A DNA stretch of 64,000 nucleotides from an uncultured Hymenobacter sp. (GTDB lineage Bacteria; Bacteroidota; Bacteroidia; Cytophagales; Hymenobacteraceae): positions 62,001-126,000 of the forward strand of contig CAJYPK010000046.1 in the NCBI GenBank assembly GCA_913776615.1. The letters run 5' to 3'. The notes under the pieces were generated by a model. It was not told the origin of the DNA and ran no database searches. It saw only the letters and a list, made by a program, of their open reading frames with translations. Shown in pieces: positions 52,947 to 62,176 of the stretch (position 1 is the stretch's first letter; the number at the start of each line of letters is the position of its first letter). A program made the position numbers and the translations under genes.

Positions 52947-55331
52947 ATGCAAACATTTCACCTCGCGCTATTTCGCTTTCTACTACTGGGCTGGCTGGTG
53001 CTGCTCGCCGCCCTGCCCGCCCTGGCCCAGACCGGCGCGGGCACCCTCACCGGCACCGTGACGACTACTACCGGCCAGCCGGTGCCCTTCGCTACGGTGG
53101 CCGTGCTTAACTCGACCCTCGGGGCCACGGCCGACCAGGGGGGCAGCTTCTCCCTTAAGAATGTGCCGACTGGCCGCCAGACGGTGGCCGTGAGCAGCGT
53201 GGGCTACGCCACACGCACTCAAACGGTGGAGCTGGCCGCTGGCCAGGTTCGCACGCTTGGGTTCCAACTGCCCGCCAGCACGGCCGGCCTGAGTGAGGTG
53301 GTAGTAACCGCCCAAAAGGAGGAAACCAACCTACAACAAACGCCGCTGGCCGTGTCGGCGCTGGGCACCAAGCAGCTGCGCGAGTACCGGGTGTGGGACT
53401 TCAAGGACCTGACCTCGCTGGCCCCCAACCTGTTTGTGGTGGAGCACGGCAACAGCACAGGCAGCAACTTCCTCAACATCCGGGGCGTGATGGGCTTTGC
53501 CAACGAGCAGGCCGTGGCCACTTACATCGACGGGGTGTACCAGTTTGACTACTTCTCGGCCCCCACGCAGCTGCTCAACGTGGAGCGCATTGAGGTGCTG
53601 CGCGGGCCGCAGGGCACGCTCTACGGCCGCAACGCCCTCGGGGGGGTGGTCAACATCGTGACCCGCCAGCCCACCAACACGCCCAGCGCCTACGCCGAAC
53701 TGAGCGTGGGCAACTACGGCCAGCAGCGCTACAGCCTGTCGGCGCAGGCCCCGCTAGTGAAGGACAAGCTGTTTCTGAGCCTGGGCGGGCAATATGGCTA
53801 CCGGAAAGGCTACTTCACGAACCTGGTGACGGGCCGCGACTTCGACCGGCAAACGTCCTGGCTCTTTACCGGCACCCTGCGCTACGTGGCCACTGACCGG
53901 CTGAGCTTCGCCTTGAGCGCCTACAACGAGTACAATCACGATGAGGGGGCCTACCCCTGGGTGCCCACCCGCCAGCAAATTGAGCAGCAGCCCCGGCAGG
54001 TGTACAGCAACTACCTCAACACTGAGCGCCGGCGCAACCTCAATACCTCGCTACGGGCCACCTACCGCCTGCCGGGCGTCACGCTCACGTCGGTCACGGC
54101 GTTTCAGCGCTACCTCATCGACCTGCCCGATGGCTTTGACTTCGACTTCACGGCCCGGGACCTTAGCAACTTCACCAACTACACCCAGCAGCGCAACCTG
54201 ACGCAGGAACTGCGGGCCGCCTCGGCTCCCAGCCGCGAAAGCCGGCTGAGCTGGACGGTGGGCGCCTTCGCCTTCCGCCAGCACACGCCCGACACGCACA
54301 ACTCGTTTAATCTGCGCACCGACTCGCTGCTGCTGCCGGCGAATGAGCAGCGCTTTATCACGACCGGCAGCGCCCTGAACCGGGGCCTCGCCGGCTTCGG
54401 GCAGGTGACGTATCAGCTCACCGACCAGCTGAGCCTCACCGGCGGGCTGCGCTACGACTATGAAACGCGCGAGCTGGTAACGGGCACCGCCTTTGCCGTG
54501 AGCAGCGGGCTGGCCGCCGTCACGCAGGCCGACACGGCCTTGCGCGCCAACTTCCGCGCTTGGTCGCCCAAGGCCATCCTCAGCTACCAGGCCAGCGAGA
54601 ATGTGCTGGCCTACGCCAGCTACGCCCGCGGCTTTCGGGCCGGGGGTCTGAACACGAGCGCGCCGACGCGGGCGCAGATTCCCTACGAGCCTGAGAACAG
54701 CGACAACTACGAAGTGGGGGTAAAAACGAGCCTGCCCAACCAGCGGGCCCGCTTCAATGTGGCCTTGTTCTACTTGCAGCAGCGTAATCAGCAGATTGTG
54801 ACCAGCACCAACGGCATCAACAGCGCCGTGCTCAACATCGGTACGATGGGTAACGTGGGGGCCGAGCTGGAAGCCGCCGCCGTGCCCGCCAAGGGTCTGG
54901 AGCTGAGCTGCAACGCAGCCTACAATCAGGCCAATTACCTCAAGCTGCCCCTCTACAATGACACCGACAAGCGCACCGAGAGCTACGCTGGCAACCAGCC
55001 CATCAACACGCCGGTGGTGAGCTCGATGCTGGCCGCGCAGTACACCTACGTCTTGGGCCAGGGCCAGCAGCAGCCGGCCGTGTTCGTGCGGGGCGAGTGG
55101 CGCTACACCGGCCGCTACTACTTCGACTACTACAACCAGGACAGCCAAAGCGGCTACGGTCTGCTAAACGCCCGCGCCGGGGTGAGCGTGCGGCATCTGG
55201 AGCTGGCCTTCTGGGTGCGCAACGCCTTCGACCGCCGCTACATCAGCTACGGCTCGCTGAGTGCGCAGTCGCCCACCTACCTGCAAAGCCTGCCGCGCCT
55301 GCTGGGCACCACCCTCACTGCTAAATTTTAA
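52947..55331 (+). CDS. TonB-dependent receptor
   Basis: A 794-residue outer-membrane receptor with a signal peptide (LVLLAALPALAQ), a carboxypeptidase-regulatory-like domain (about 33-110) and a plug (LSEVVVTAQKEETNLQQTPL; YIDGVYQFDYFSAPTQLLNV; VERIEVLRGPQGTLYGRNAL). The barrel ends LLGTTLTAKF. This plug style is that of iron-complex and FyuA-like receptors. ATG 52947 begins the signal peptide; the same frame runs on upstream through the PfpI gene without meaning. It precedes the second ABC module (ATPase at 55516). Confidence 0.87.
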   Translation: MQTFHLALFRFLLLGWLVLLAALPALAQTGAGTLTGTVTTTTGQPVPFATVAVLNSTLGATADQGGSFSLKNVPTGRQTVAVSSVGYATRTQTVELAAGQVRTLGFQLPASTAGLSEVVVTAQKEETNLQQTPLAVSALGTKQLREYRVWDFKDLTSLAPNLFVVEHGNSTGSNFLNIRGVMGFANEQAVATYIDGVYQFDYFSAPTQLLNVERIEVLRGPQGTLYGRNALGGVVNIVTRQPTNTPSAYAELSVGNYGQQRYSLSAQAPLVKDKLFLSLGGQYGYRKGYFTNLVTGRDFDRQTSWLFTGTLRYVATDRLSFALSAYNEYNHDEGAYPWVPTRQQIEQQPRQVYSNYLNTERRRNLNTSLRATYRLPGVTLTSVTAFQRYLIDLPDGFDFDFTARDLSNFTNYTQQRNLTQELRAASAPSRESRLSWTVGAFAFRQHTPDTHNSFNLRTDSLLLPANEQRFITTGSALNRGLAGFGQVTYQLTDQLSLTGGLRYDYETRELVTGTAFAVSSGLAAVTQADTALRANFRAWSPKAILSYQASENVLAYASYARGFRAGGLNTSAPTRAQIPYEPENSDNYEVGVKTSLPNQRARFNVALFYLQQRNQQIVTSTNGINSAVLNIGTMGNVGAELEAAAVPAKGLELSCNAAYNQANYLKLPLYNDTDKRTESYAGNQPINTPVVSSMLAAQYTYVLGQGQQQPAVFVRGEWRYTGRYYFDYYNQDSQSGYGLLNARAGVSVRHLELAFWVRNAFDRRYISYGSLSAQSPTYLQSLPRLLGTTLTAKF

Positions 55332-55463
55332 TTAAGTACGGCCGGGCTGCCTGGAGTCCTGAACCACGACCTTATCGGGGCGCCCTGGCTGCGCAACGGC
55401 TTGTACTACTGGATTTCGCAGGCCGGTACCAACGGGCGGTTGTCGGCTAGCTATACGTTTTAA
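55332..55463 (+). pseudogene. 3' remnant of another outer-membrane barrel gene
   Basis: Directly behind the receptor stop codon the same frame continues for 43 codons and ends WISQAGTNGRLSASYTF before TAA. A C-terminal aromatic after an amphipathic strand is typical of outer-membrane barrels. It looks like the tail of a second receptor left by recombination or deletion. It lacks a start codon and is not expected to be made. Confidence 0.4.
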
Positions 55464-55515
55464 CAGGCTCGGGCTGCGTCTTGGCCAAGGCACGCGCGAC
55501 CCGCCACCACACCTC

Positions 55516-56223
55516 ATGCTGCAAGCTGAAAACCTGACCAAGCGCTACGGCGCGCACCTGGCGCTCGACAAGCTCAACCTTACTATCCCGCCCGGCGAGG
55601 TATACTGCCTGCTGGGCTCCAACGGGGCCGGCAAGTCCACGACCATCAACATCTTCCTGGGCTTTATGCCGGCCACTAGCGGGCGGGCGCTCATCGACGG
55701 GCTGGAAGTAGCCGTGAACAACCATGCCACCCGGGCGCTGGTGGCCTACATCCCCGAAATCGTGAACCTCTACCCCACCCTCACGGGGCTCGAAAACCTG
55801 GCCTTTTTCAGCGGGCTCTCGGGTTTTACGTACTCGCGCGAGGAGCTGGCCGCATTTACCCGCACGGCCGGCTTGCAGGCCGCCGCGCTCGACCAGCGGG
55901 TGGGCGGCTACTCCAAGGGCATGCGTCAGAAGGTGGGCATCGCCATTGCCCTGGCCAAGCAGGCCAAGGTACTGTTTCTGGACGAGCCCACCTCGGGCCT
56001 CGACCCGCACGCCAGCAACGAGTTTGCCCAGGTCATTCGGCGGCTCAGCGGGCAGGGCGTGTGCACGCTCATGGCCACCCACGACCTGCTGATGGCTAAG
56101 GAGCTGGGCCACCGCATCGGCATCATGCACCAGGGCCGCCTGCGCCAGGAGCTGCGCGCCGACGAAGTGGCCTACGCCGAGCTTACCGACCTCTACCTGT
56201 CCACCGTCAACCAATCTGCTTAG
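55516..56223 (+). CDS. ABC transporter ATP-binding protein (ABC-2 type), paralog of 40591
   Basis: A 235-residue cytoplasmic ATPase. Walker A is LLGSNGAGKSTTINIFLG, the signature is VGGYSKGMRQKVGIAIALAK (identical to that of the ATPase at 40591 apart from its first residues), and Walker B is VLFLDEPTSGLDP, with LMATHDLL after it. It starts a tight run with two DUF3526-type permeases: the first begins directly after its stop. No operator copy was found before it, unlike the paralogous module. Confidence 0.92.
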   Translation: MLQAENLTKRYGAHLALDKLNLTIPPGEVYCLLGSNGAGKSTTINIFLGFMPATSGRALIDGLEVAVNNHATRALVAYIPEIVNLYPTLTGLENLAFFSGLSGFTYSREELAAFTRTAGLQAAALDQRVGGYSKGMRQKVGIAIALAKQAKVLFLDEPTSGLDPHASNEFAQVIRRLSGQGVCTLMATHDLLMAKELGHRIGIMHQGRLRQELRADEVAYAELTDLYLSTVNQSA

Positions 56224-57621
56224 ATGCTGCGCTTACTCATCGGCAAGGAGCTACGCGAGCTGCGGCGCACCACCAACGTGGCCTGGCTGCTGGCCGGGCT
56301 GACGCTGCTGGTGGGGCTAGCCCTCTACAACGGCTACACCTACTACACCACGCGCGGCGCGTTTTTGCGGCAGTCGCAGCAAACTACCTACGAGCAGTTT
56401 ATCAGCCAGGGCGATAAAAACCCGCACTTGGGGGCGCACTTCGGCTTCTACGCCTACAAGCCCACGGCCGACCTGGCTTTGCTCGACAACGGCGTGGAAG
56501 ACTACACCGGCAACTCGTTTTACCTGGAGCCGCATAAGCGCGGCGAAGTGAAGTTTCGGGAGGTGAGCGATGCCACCGCCCTGCGCAGCTTCGGGTTTCT
56601 GAACGTGGGCTACTTCGCCCAGTTCCTACTGCCGCTGTTCATCTTTTTGCTCACCCACAATCTGTTTGCCAAGGAGTGGGAAAACGGCACCATCAAGCTG
56701 GTGCTCAGCTCGCGGGTGAGCGCCGGGCAGCTGGTGACCGGCAAGCTGCTGGCCGCGGGCGTGGTAGTGGGGGCCGTGGTGGCGCTGCTGGCCCTCGGGC
56801 CGCTGGCCTTACTCGCGTGGCATTTGGGGCTGGGCGGGTTGGCCCCGCTGCTGCCTGCCTACGCCTGCTACGTGGCGGGGCTACTGTTCTACGCGGCGTT
56901 GCTCACGGGGCTGGGCGGGGCCGTGTCGCTGCTGGCGCGCAGCTCGGCGCTGGCGCTGGTGGTGCTGGCGGGCTTCTGGCTACTGGGGGTGTTTTTGGTG
57001 CCGCGGCTGGCCGGGGAGGTAGCCCGGCGCACTCACCCGGCCACCACGGCCGTAGCCTTCGACGACCAGACCTTCCGCGACATGCAGTACGGGGTGGGGC
57101 GCGAAGGCACCAAAGACGAGCGCCGCGCGGCCCTGGCCGATAGCATGCTGGCGCGCTACCACGTGCGGCGCCTCGAAGACCTGCCCGTGTTCTTCATTCC
57201 CGTTACCATTGAGGCGGCCGAAGAATCCGACGGCCGGGTGATGGACCGGGCCTACGCCGCCATCGAGCGTACCGAAGCCCGCCAGAACCGGCTGGTGCAG
57301 GCCAGCGCCCTGCTCTCGCCCTTCCTGGCTTTCCGCGAGTTGTCTTTGCACCTCACGGCCACCGACCTGGATACGCACCGCGACTTTGCCGCCCGGGCCG
57401 AGGCGCACCGCCGCCGGGTGGGCCAGGTTGTGGATGCGTTTTACCAGCAGCACACCGTGGCCGGCAACGCCTTCTGGCGCACCGTGCCGCAGTTTGCCTA
57501 CGTGGCACCCGGCCTGGGCTGGCGGCTGCGCCACGCCGCCGGGCCGCTGGCGCTGCTGCTGTGCTGGGGCCTGGCGGCCGGGGGGCTACTGGCGCTGGCC
57601 AGCCGCCGCCTGCGGGGCTAG
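56224..57621 (+). CDS. ABC-2 permease with large periplasmic loop (DUF3526 type)
   Basis: A 465-residue inner-membrane protein with helix 1 (VAWLLAGLTLLVGLALYNG), an extracytoplasmic loop (about 35-120), and a helical core (AQFLLPLFIFLLTHNLFAKEWENGTIKLVLSS; ALVVLAGFWLLGVFLVP). A second soluble region (about 265-430) and a last helix (LALLLCWGLAAGGLLAL) follow. It shares the plan and local motifs of the permeases at 43729 and 45201. It begins at the base after the ATPase stop codon. Confidence 0.82.
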   Translation: MLRLLIGKELRELRRTTNVAWLLAGLTLLVGLALYNGYTYYTTRGAFLRQSQQTTYEQFISQGDKNPHLGAHFGFYAYKPTADLALLDNGVEDYTGNSFYLEPHKRGEVKFREVSDATALRSFGFLNVGYFAQFLLPLFIFLLTHNLFAKEWENGTIKLVLSSRVSAGQLVTGKLLAAGVVVGAVVALLALGPLALLAWHLGLGGLAPLLPAYACYVAGLLFYAALLTGLGGAVSLLARSSALALVVLAGFWLLGVFLVPRLAGEVARRTHPATTAVAFDDQTFRDMQYGVGREGTKDERRAALADSMLARYHVRRLEDLPVFFIPVTIEAAEESDGRVMDRAYAAIERTEARQNRLVQASALLSPFLAFRELSLHLTATDLDTHRDFAARAEAHRRRVGQVVDAFYQQHTVAGNAFWRTVPQFAYVAPGLGWRLRHAAGPLALLLCWGLAAGGLLALASRRLRG

Positions 57622-57676
57622 GGTCACTTTTTTGCTTGGGGCTGGCCTGGGGCCAGGGCCTGTTTTTACTATTGTT

Positions 57677-59140
57677 ATGTCTGCTTCGTTGTTTCGGGTG
57701 CTGGGGCGCCACGAGCTTACTTCCCTGTACCGCAACCGGGTGCTGGTGGTGCTTTTTTCGCTGGTGCTGGTGCTCTTGCTGGCTGCGCTGTGGGCCGGCA
57801 GCAGCCAGCTGCACACCCAGCAGCGCACCCTAGGCCGCATCCAGGCGCACCGACTCGAAATGCAGGACAGCCTGGTGCGGCGCATCCGGCGGGTGGAGGC
57901 GGCGGGTATGCGCTACCCCGGCTTTATCTGGGATGACCCCACCTTTGCCTACAACACGGCCCGCAACGAGGGGCCGCAGTACGCCGCCAAAGCCCCGTTT
58001 GCCTTGCAGGTGCTGGCCGCGGGGCAGAGCGGGGTGCAGCCCTTCTATTATAAAGTGTACATCACCAAGAAGCAGCAGCTGGTGCACGAGAGCGAAATCG
58101 ACAACAGCTACCTGCAATTTATGGGCACCTTCGACTTTGCCTTCGTGGTGGTGTACTTGCTGCCGCTGCTCATTATCGTCTTCACCTACAACGTGGTGTC
58201 GAGCGAGCGGGAGCAGGGCACCTGGGTGCTGCTCAAAACCAGCAACCAATCCATTGCCCGGCTCACGCTGCTGCGGCTGGGTTTGCGCTACGGGCTGTTT
58301 ATGCTGTTTTTCTGGGCGGTCGTCGCGCCCGTGCTGGCGGCGCTGGTGGGGCCGGGCTTTCTGGCTACCGGCAACTGGTGGTGGCTGGTGGCATCGGTGT
58401 CGCTATACTTCGCGTTCTGGTTCGCGCTGGCGCTGCTGGTCAATAGCTTCGGCCTCAGCTCAAACCTCAACGCCCTGCTGCTCATTTTTCTCTGGTTGGG
58501 GCTGGGGCTGCTGGTGCCGGCGCTGCTCCAGCTGGGCCTCGACCGGGCGTACCCTATTCCGAGCCGCATCGCCATCACCACCGAGGAGCGCAACGCCATC
58601 AACCGCTACTTCGAGCGCGACGGGCAAGCGCTGACCAAGGAAGTGTTCAGCAGCCCGCGCACGCTCATCCGGCAAGCCTCGGTCGTTACGCCGGGCATGG
58701 TGTACGGCTACGGGGTTATCGTGTACAAAAGCCAGGAAATCAAGGACCAGGCCACGCGGCAGGCCGAGCGCCGGCTCTACGGCCAGATTGAAAAGCAGCA
58801 GGCCGCCCTGCGCGGCTGGCAGCTGCTGAGCCCGGCGCTGCTGTTGCAGGAAACGCTGTCGGCGCTGGCCGGCACCCACTGGCAGCAGTTCAACCACTTC
58901 AGCCGCGACGTGGATGACTTCCGCACCCGCACCCAGCGTTTTTTCTACCCCAAGATGGCCCTGGCGAGCACCTACCGCACCTTCACCGTGGCCGATGCGG
59001 CGGCCATTCCGCAGTTCCGGCCCCGCGTGTACGCCGAGTATGGCTGGCTACCCATCGGGCGCTCCTGGCTGCTGTACGCGGGCGTGATTGGGCTGGTGCT
59101 GGGCGTGGGCTACCGCCGCCTGCTGCACGCCGGCCGCTAG
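57677..59140 (+). CDS. ABC-2 permease with large periplasmic loop (DUF3526 type)
   Basis: A 487-residue partner of the previous permease: helix 1 (VLVVLFSLVLVLLLAALWAG), loop (about 35-140), helical core (FDFAFVVVYLLPLLIIVFTYNVVSSEREQGTWVLL; FALALLVNSFGLSSNLNALLLIFLWLGLGLLVPALL), a soluble region (about 290-460) and a final helix (WLLYAGVIGLVLGVGY). ATG 57677 is chosen since it opens directly into the membrane protein; the longer frame overlaps the preceding gene. It is the last gene of the second ABC module. Confidence 0.82.
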   Translation: MSASLFRVLGRHELTSLYRNRVLVVLFSLVLVLLLAALWAGSSQLHTQQRTLGRIQAHRLEMQDSLVRRIRRVEAAGMRYPGFIWDDPTFAYNTARNEGPQYAAKAPFALQVLAAGQSGVQPFYYKVYITKKQQLVHESEIDNSYLQFMGTFDFAFVVVYLLPLLIIVFTYNVVSSEREQGTWVLLKTSNQSIARLTLLRLGLRYGLFMLFFWAVVAPVLAALVGPGFLATGNWWWLVASVSLYFAFWFALALLVNSFGLSSNLNALLLIFLWLGLGLLVPALLQLGLDRAYPIPSRIAITTEERNAINRYFERDGQALTKEVFSSPRTLIRQASVVTPGMVYGYGVIVYKSQEIKDQATRQAERRLYGQIEKQQAALRGWQLLSPALLLQETLSALAGTHWQQFNHFSRDVDDFRTRTQRFFYPKMALASTYRTFTVADAAAIPQFRPRVYAEYGWLPIGRSWLLYAGVIGLVLGVGYRRLLHAGR

Positions 59141-59174
59141 CTCCCTGCGACCTGTGCTAACTAACAATCGACAT

Positions 59175-59272
59175 ACCTGACTTCGTGCCGACTTGCCCAG
59201 CCCATGTCGGCGTGCGAGATAGGCTACGGTCTGCCCGCTGACTTGCTAGGGCAAACCGGCGATAAGTCAGGT
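59175..59272. other. Structured intergenic element with closing stem and two inner hairpins
   Basis: ACCTGACTT (59175-59183) and its exact complement (59264-59272) enclose two smaller stems: TGCCGAC with GTCGGCG, and GCCC with GGGC. A T-run (CTCTTTTTAG) follows at about 59287. It lies between convergent genes, so it could be a bidirectional terminator, a small structured RNA or a tiny repeat element. No coding frame was found in the 204-base gap. Confidence 0.45.
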
Positions 59273-59344
59273 CTCACTGACTAGGCTCTTTTTAGCTGTT
59301 AGGCGGTGAAATGTGCCATCTAGCTATTAACAATCAACTTATTA

Positions 59345-61516
59345 TCAAGGTAGGTGCACGCGGGGCAAGTAGCTCACGATACCGCCCGTTTCGGTGCCGA
59401 CATACAGTTCTGGCCGGCCGTCCTGGTTGAGGTCCGCCGCCACGGGCGCGTAGTGCCACAGCGAGCGGGTCCCGCTGCCCAGGCTCGCCGCCGTGTACGT
59501 ACCGGCAAGCCGGTTGTAAAACACGTCCGTGCGTTCGGTAAACTGGGGACCCTGCCGCCGAAAATTACTGTAAAACCGGGTTACGACGCTGCCATCCATC
59601 GTAAGCAGGTCGGCTGCCCCGTCGCCATCAAAATCCGCGACGGCCGGGCTCAGGTTGATGGGCCGCAGGGTGCCAGCGCGCAGTTTGCCATAGTCGGCGT
59701 CGGCTAGGGCAAATAAGCTATTGGCGGCCGGGCTTTTTCTACCCTGATTGTGGTAGTAGCGCAGGCTGTAACCAGCTACCGTCTGGTCATTGGTACCGAG
59801 CAGCAAGTCGACGTAGCCGTCATTATCGACGTCAAAAAAGCAGGGCGTATCGCCCAGCGTGGTCGGCAGTGCCCCCGCGCCCGGCACCCGAAAGTAATCA
59901 GTGGCGGCAGGCTTAAAACGGGCCGGCTGCTTGGCTTTGGCGGCGTTGAGCAGGAAATATAGCCGATTGGCCGTGCCCACGAACCCCGAATACACGAGGT
60001 CCAGGGCGCCATCCCGGTTGAGGTCCACCAGGACCGGGCGCAAGGCCTCGAAGCGGTTGCCGGGCGTGCGCGCCGCCGCCGCTGCTAGCCCCAGGTAGTC
60101 GTCGGTAACGAGCTGAAACACGGGGCGGTGGGCCGTTCCCACGTTGCGGTAGTAATAGATGCTGCCCCGGTAGTAGCCATCGACTTTGTCCCCCAACGCG
60201 CCCACTAGCATATCCACCAGGCCATCGCCGTCGAGGTCCCCGAAGGTCGGCGCCGCGCCTTCGCCAACGTCCAGCATCGCCTCCTGCAAAAACCCATCTG
60301 TGACGAGGTGATAGGCAGGCAGCGAGCCAGGGCCGCTGCTCCTGGCAAACTGTTGCACCGTGCGCCGCATGCTCACGCGGTCCAGCGAGTTATCCACCAT
60401 GTTGGGACTCACCAGCAAGTCCAGCACGCCATCAAAATCTACATCGAGCAGATAGGGCGCCGGGAACAGGGAGCTGCTCAGGGGAGTGACCAGCGGAAAG
60501 CTGCTACTGATATTCTCCGGCGTAAACCGGGCGCTCGTACTACTGCTCCCCGTGTTGAGCAAGCGCGTCAGCTGCGGGCAATTGTCCCGCCCATCGAGCA
60601 AGTCGAGCTTGCCATCGCCATTCAGGTCTACGGCCAGCACGTTATGCCCCGTGCTGTGCAGCACCCTGTTGCCCCCTTGCACGCGCCGCAGCAGCTCGCC
60701 CACCCCCTGTAGGGCAGTGCCGTGCAGCCGCTTGCCGCCCCCGCCGCCACTACCTGGCCCGGCTGGCGGCGGGGTAGTGGTGCCGCAGGCGGCGGCTCCT
60801 TCCGGCTGGTAAGCGGTACAGTCATAGCAGGCCTGGATAAAACCCCAATAATTGCTGCTTTGCTGAAAAGCGGCCAGGTCGGTGCCCCTACCCGTACCGG
60901 TATTGAGGTAAAGCTCCAGCGCAATCGAGTTTACAAAATCATACGTCAGAATATCAAGCCGGCCGTCACCGTTGATATCCTGGATGGAAGGCACGTTGTA
61001 AGCGCCCATATTGATATTGGCGGATAGCGTGGGTTTGAGCGCAAACGTCAGTTCCTCAGAAACCACCTTAAACCGGGGCCCGCCCTTGCCCAGGCCCTCA
61101 TTATGAAATACGCGGATACCGGCAAACGGATTGGCCGTGAAGAGGTCCGCCTGCCCATCCCCATCATAGTCGCGCAGCTGCACCCAGCTAGCCAGGTCGG
61201 CCGGAAACGAGCCTTCGTAGGCCGGGGCGTACTGCCAGCGCCGGCCCGCGCCCGCGGCGGCGTTTAGAAACGTGTAGCTTCGCCGCGTTTCCCGGTCAAA
61301 TGCATATAGGTCAGGCCGCCCGTCGCCATTCAGGTCAATGGCGCTGAACTGGGGCGTATTGAACCCACCCGCCCACGCATAAGCCAGGGTGTCAGCCCCC
61401 TGCATCAGCTTGGCCACGCTGCCCACTTCGAAGCCGAACCGGCCAGCCGGCTTCTGGGCCCGGGCCAGGGTGGCAAATAGCAGCCCGCACAGGAGCAAGA
61501 GCGTTGGGCGCTTCAT
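59345..61516 (-). CDS. Exported FG-GAP/VCBS repeat protein
   Basis: A 723-residue secreted protein with a signal peptide (LLLLCGLLFATLARAQ). It has many FG-GAP/VCBS-like repeats, each with a calcium-binding Asp loop of the DxNxDGxxD type (DLNGDGRPDLY, DYDGDGQADLF, DINGDGRLDIL, DLDGDGLVDML, DFDGDGAADLL, DLNQDGRPELY). These repeats form a beta-propeller used in adhesion or surface display. A Gly-rich stretch lies near residue 245. No type IX sorting tail is visible at the C-terminus (YLPRVHLP). No link to the metal genes is seen. Confidence 0.85.
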   Translation of the reverse strand: MKRPTLLLLCGLLFATLARAQKPAGRFGFEVGSVAKLMQGADTLAYAWAGGFNTPQFSAIDLNGDGRPDLYAFDRETRRSYTFLNAAAGAGRRWQYAPAYEGSFPADLASWVQLRDYDGDGQADLFTANPFAGIRVFHNEGLGKGGPRFKVVSEELTFALKPTLSANINMGAYNVPSIQDINGDGRLDILTYDFVNSIALELYLNTGTGRGTDLAAFQQSSNYWGFIQACYDCTAYQPEGAAACGTTTPPPAGPGSGGGGGKRLHGTALQGVGELLRRVQGGNRVLHSTGHNVLAVDLNGDGKLDLLDGRDNCPQLTRLLNTGSSSTSARFTPENISSSFPLVTPLSSSLFPAPYLLDVDFDGVLDLLVSPNMVDNSLDRVSMRRTVQQFARSSGPGSLPAYHLVTDGFLQEAMLDVGEGAAPTFGDLDGDGLVDMLVGALGDKVDGYYRGSIYYYRNVGTAHRPVFQLVTDDYLGLAAAAARTPGNRFEALRPVLVDLNRDGALDLVYSGFVGTANRLYFLLNAAKAKQPARFKPAATDYFRVPGAGALPTTLGDTPCFFDVDNDGYVDLLLGTNDQTVAGYSLRYYHNQGRKSPAANSLFALADADYGKLRAGTLRPINLSPAVADFDGDGAADLLTMDGSVVTRFYSNFRRQGPQFTERTDVFYNRLAGTYTAASLGSGTRSLWHYAPVAADLNQDGRPELYVGTETGGIVSYLPRVHLP

Positions 61517-62176
61517 AGGTAGGAAAAGATTTTTCGTCTGGCGATGACAATAAAATACGGTAAACTTGCGCCCTCACACAAGGAATGAATCAGGGCGCGT
61601 GGGCAGCGACGGCGGGCTAGCGGTGCCGAACAGGCAGGGAATATTCTTTGTATTTCAAGGATATAAGCTTAGCTCGCTTTCCAGCCGAAAAAGGCAGACG
61701 TTCTGAAAACTTCCTTCTCAATGGTATTGATTAACAGACGTGTGTAGTAGTGTATGATTCCCCGTTCGATAAGCCAGTGGTAGGCAGAGGTTAAGGGGCG
61801 CAGGTCGGGCAAAGCGCTGCCTGGTACCTGGAGCTAACTCAGCCGCCCACTTCGCTGCGTCCCAGCTCAGCGTGTGGCTGCGCGACGATGCGCCGGCCGA
61901 CCTGCGCTTCCTGACGGCCGCTTGCCTGAGCACCGTGCTGCTGCGTAGCGGCTGGTAGGCCAGTAGCGGTTTGCTGGTCGCAAAAAGGCCGGCCGCAATA
62001 GTTCGGCCACAGCGAGGTCCCGATTTCAGGTTGTCGGCAGAAGCCGGAACCAACACCGGCATTCGCGGGCGCTTTTCCGGCGTTGGCGCGATTTTTCCGG
62101 CACTGGCGCGAAAGGGCAAACGGGTGCAGCGGCGGCGGTGCAGTTTTGGGGCCTCCCTCACTTCATCCTTCCGACC
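61517..62176. other. 660-base region without an intact gene
   Basis: The left part (61517-61780) is AT-richer, ends the upstream region of the FG-GAP gene and has no convincing gene. At 61830-61958 a 42-codon open frame (FAASQLSVWLRDDAPADL onward) resembles a short C-terminal protein fragment, perhaps of a TetR-like regulator, but has no start. At 62073-62111 the motif TTTTCCGGCnnTGGCGCGA is repeated twice in tandem with a 20-base period. A long minus-strand frame across 61718-62722 is a shadow of the gene that follows. Confidence 0.5.

Noticed and set aside
52931..52953. TTGCATTTCACCTCATGCAA before the receptor at 52947
   Set aside because: The half-sites are 8 bases apart instead of 3 and the site covers the start codon.
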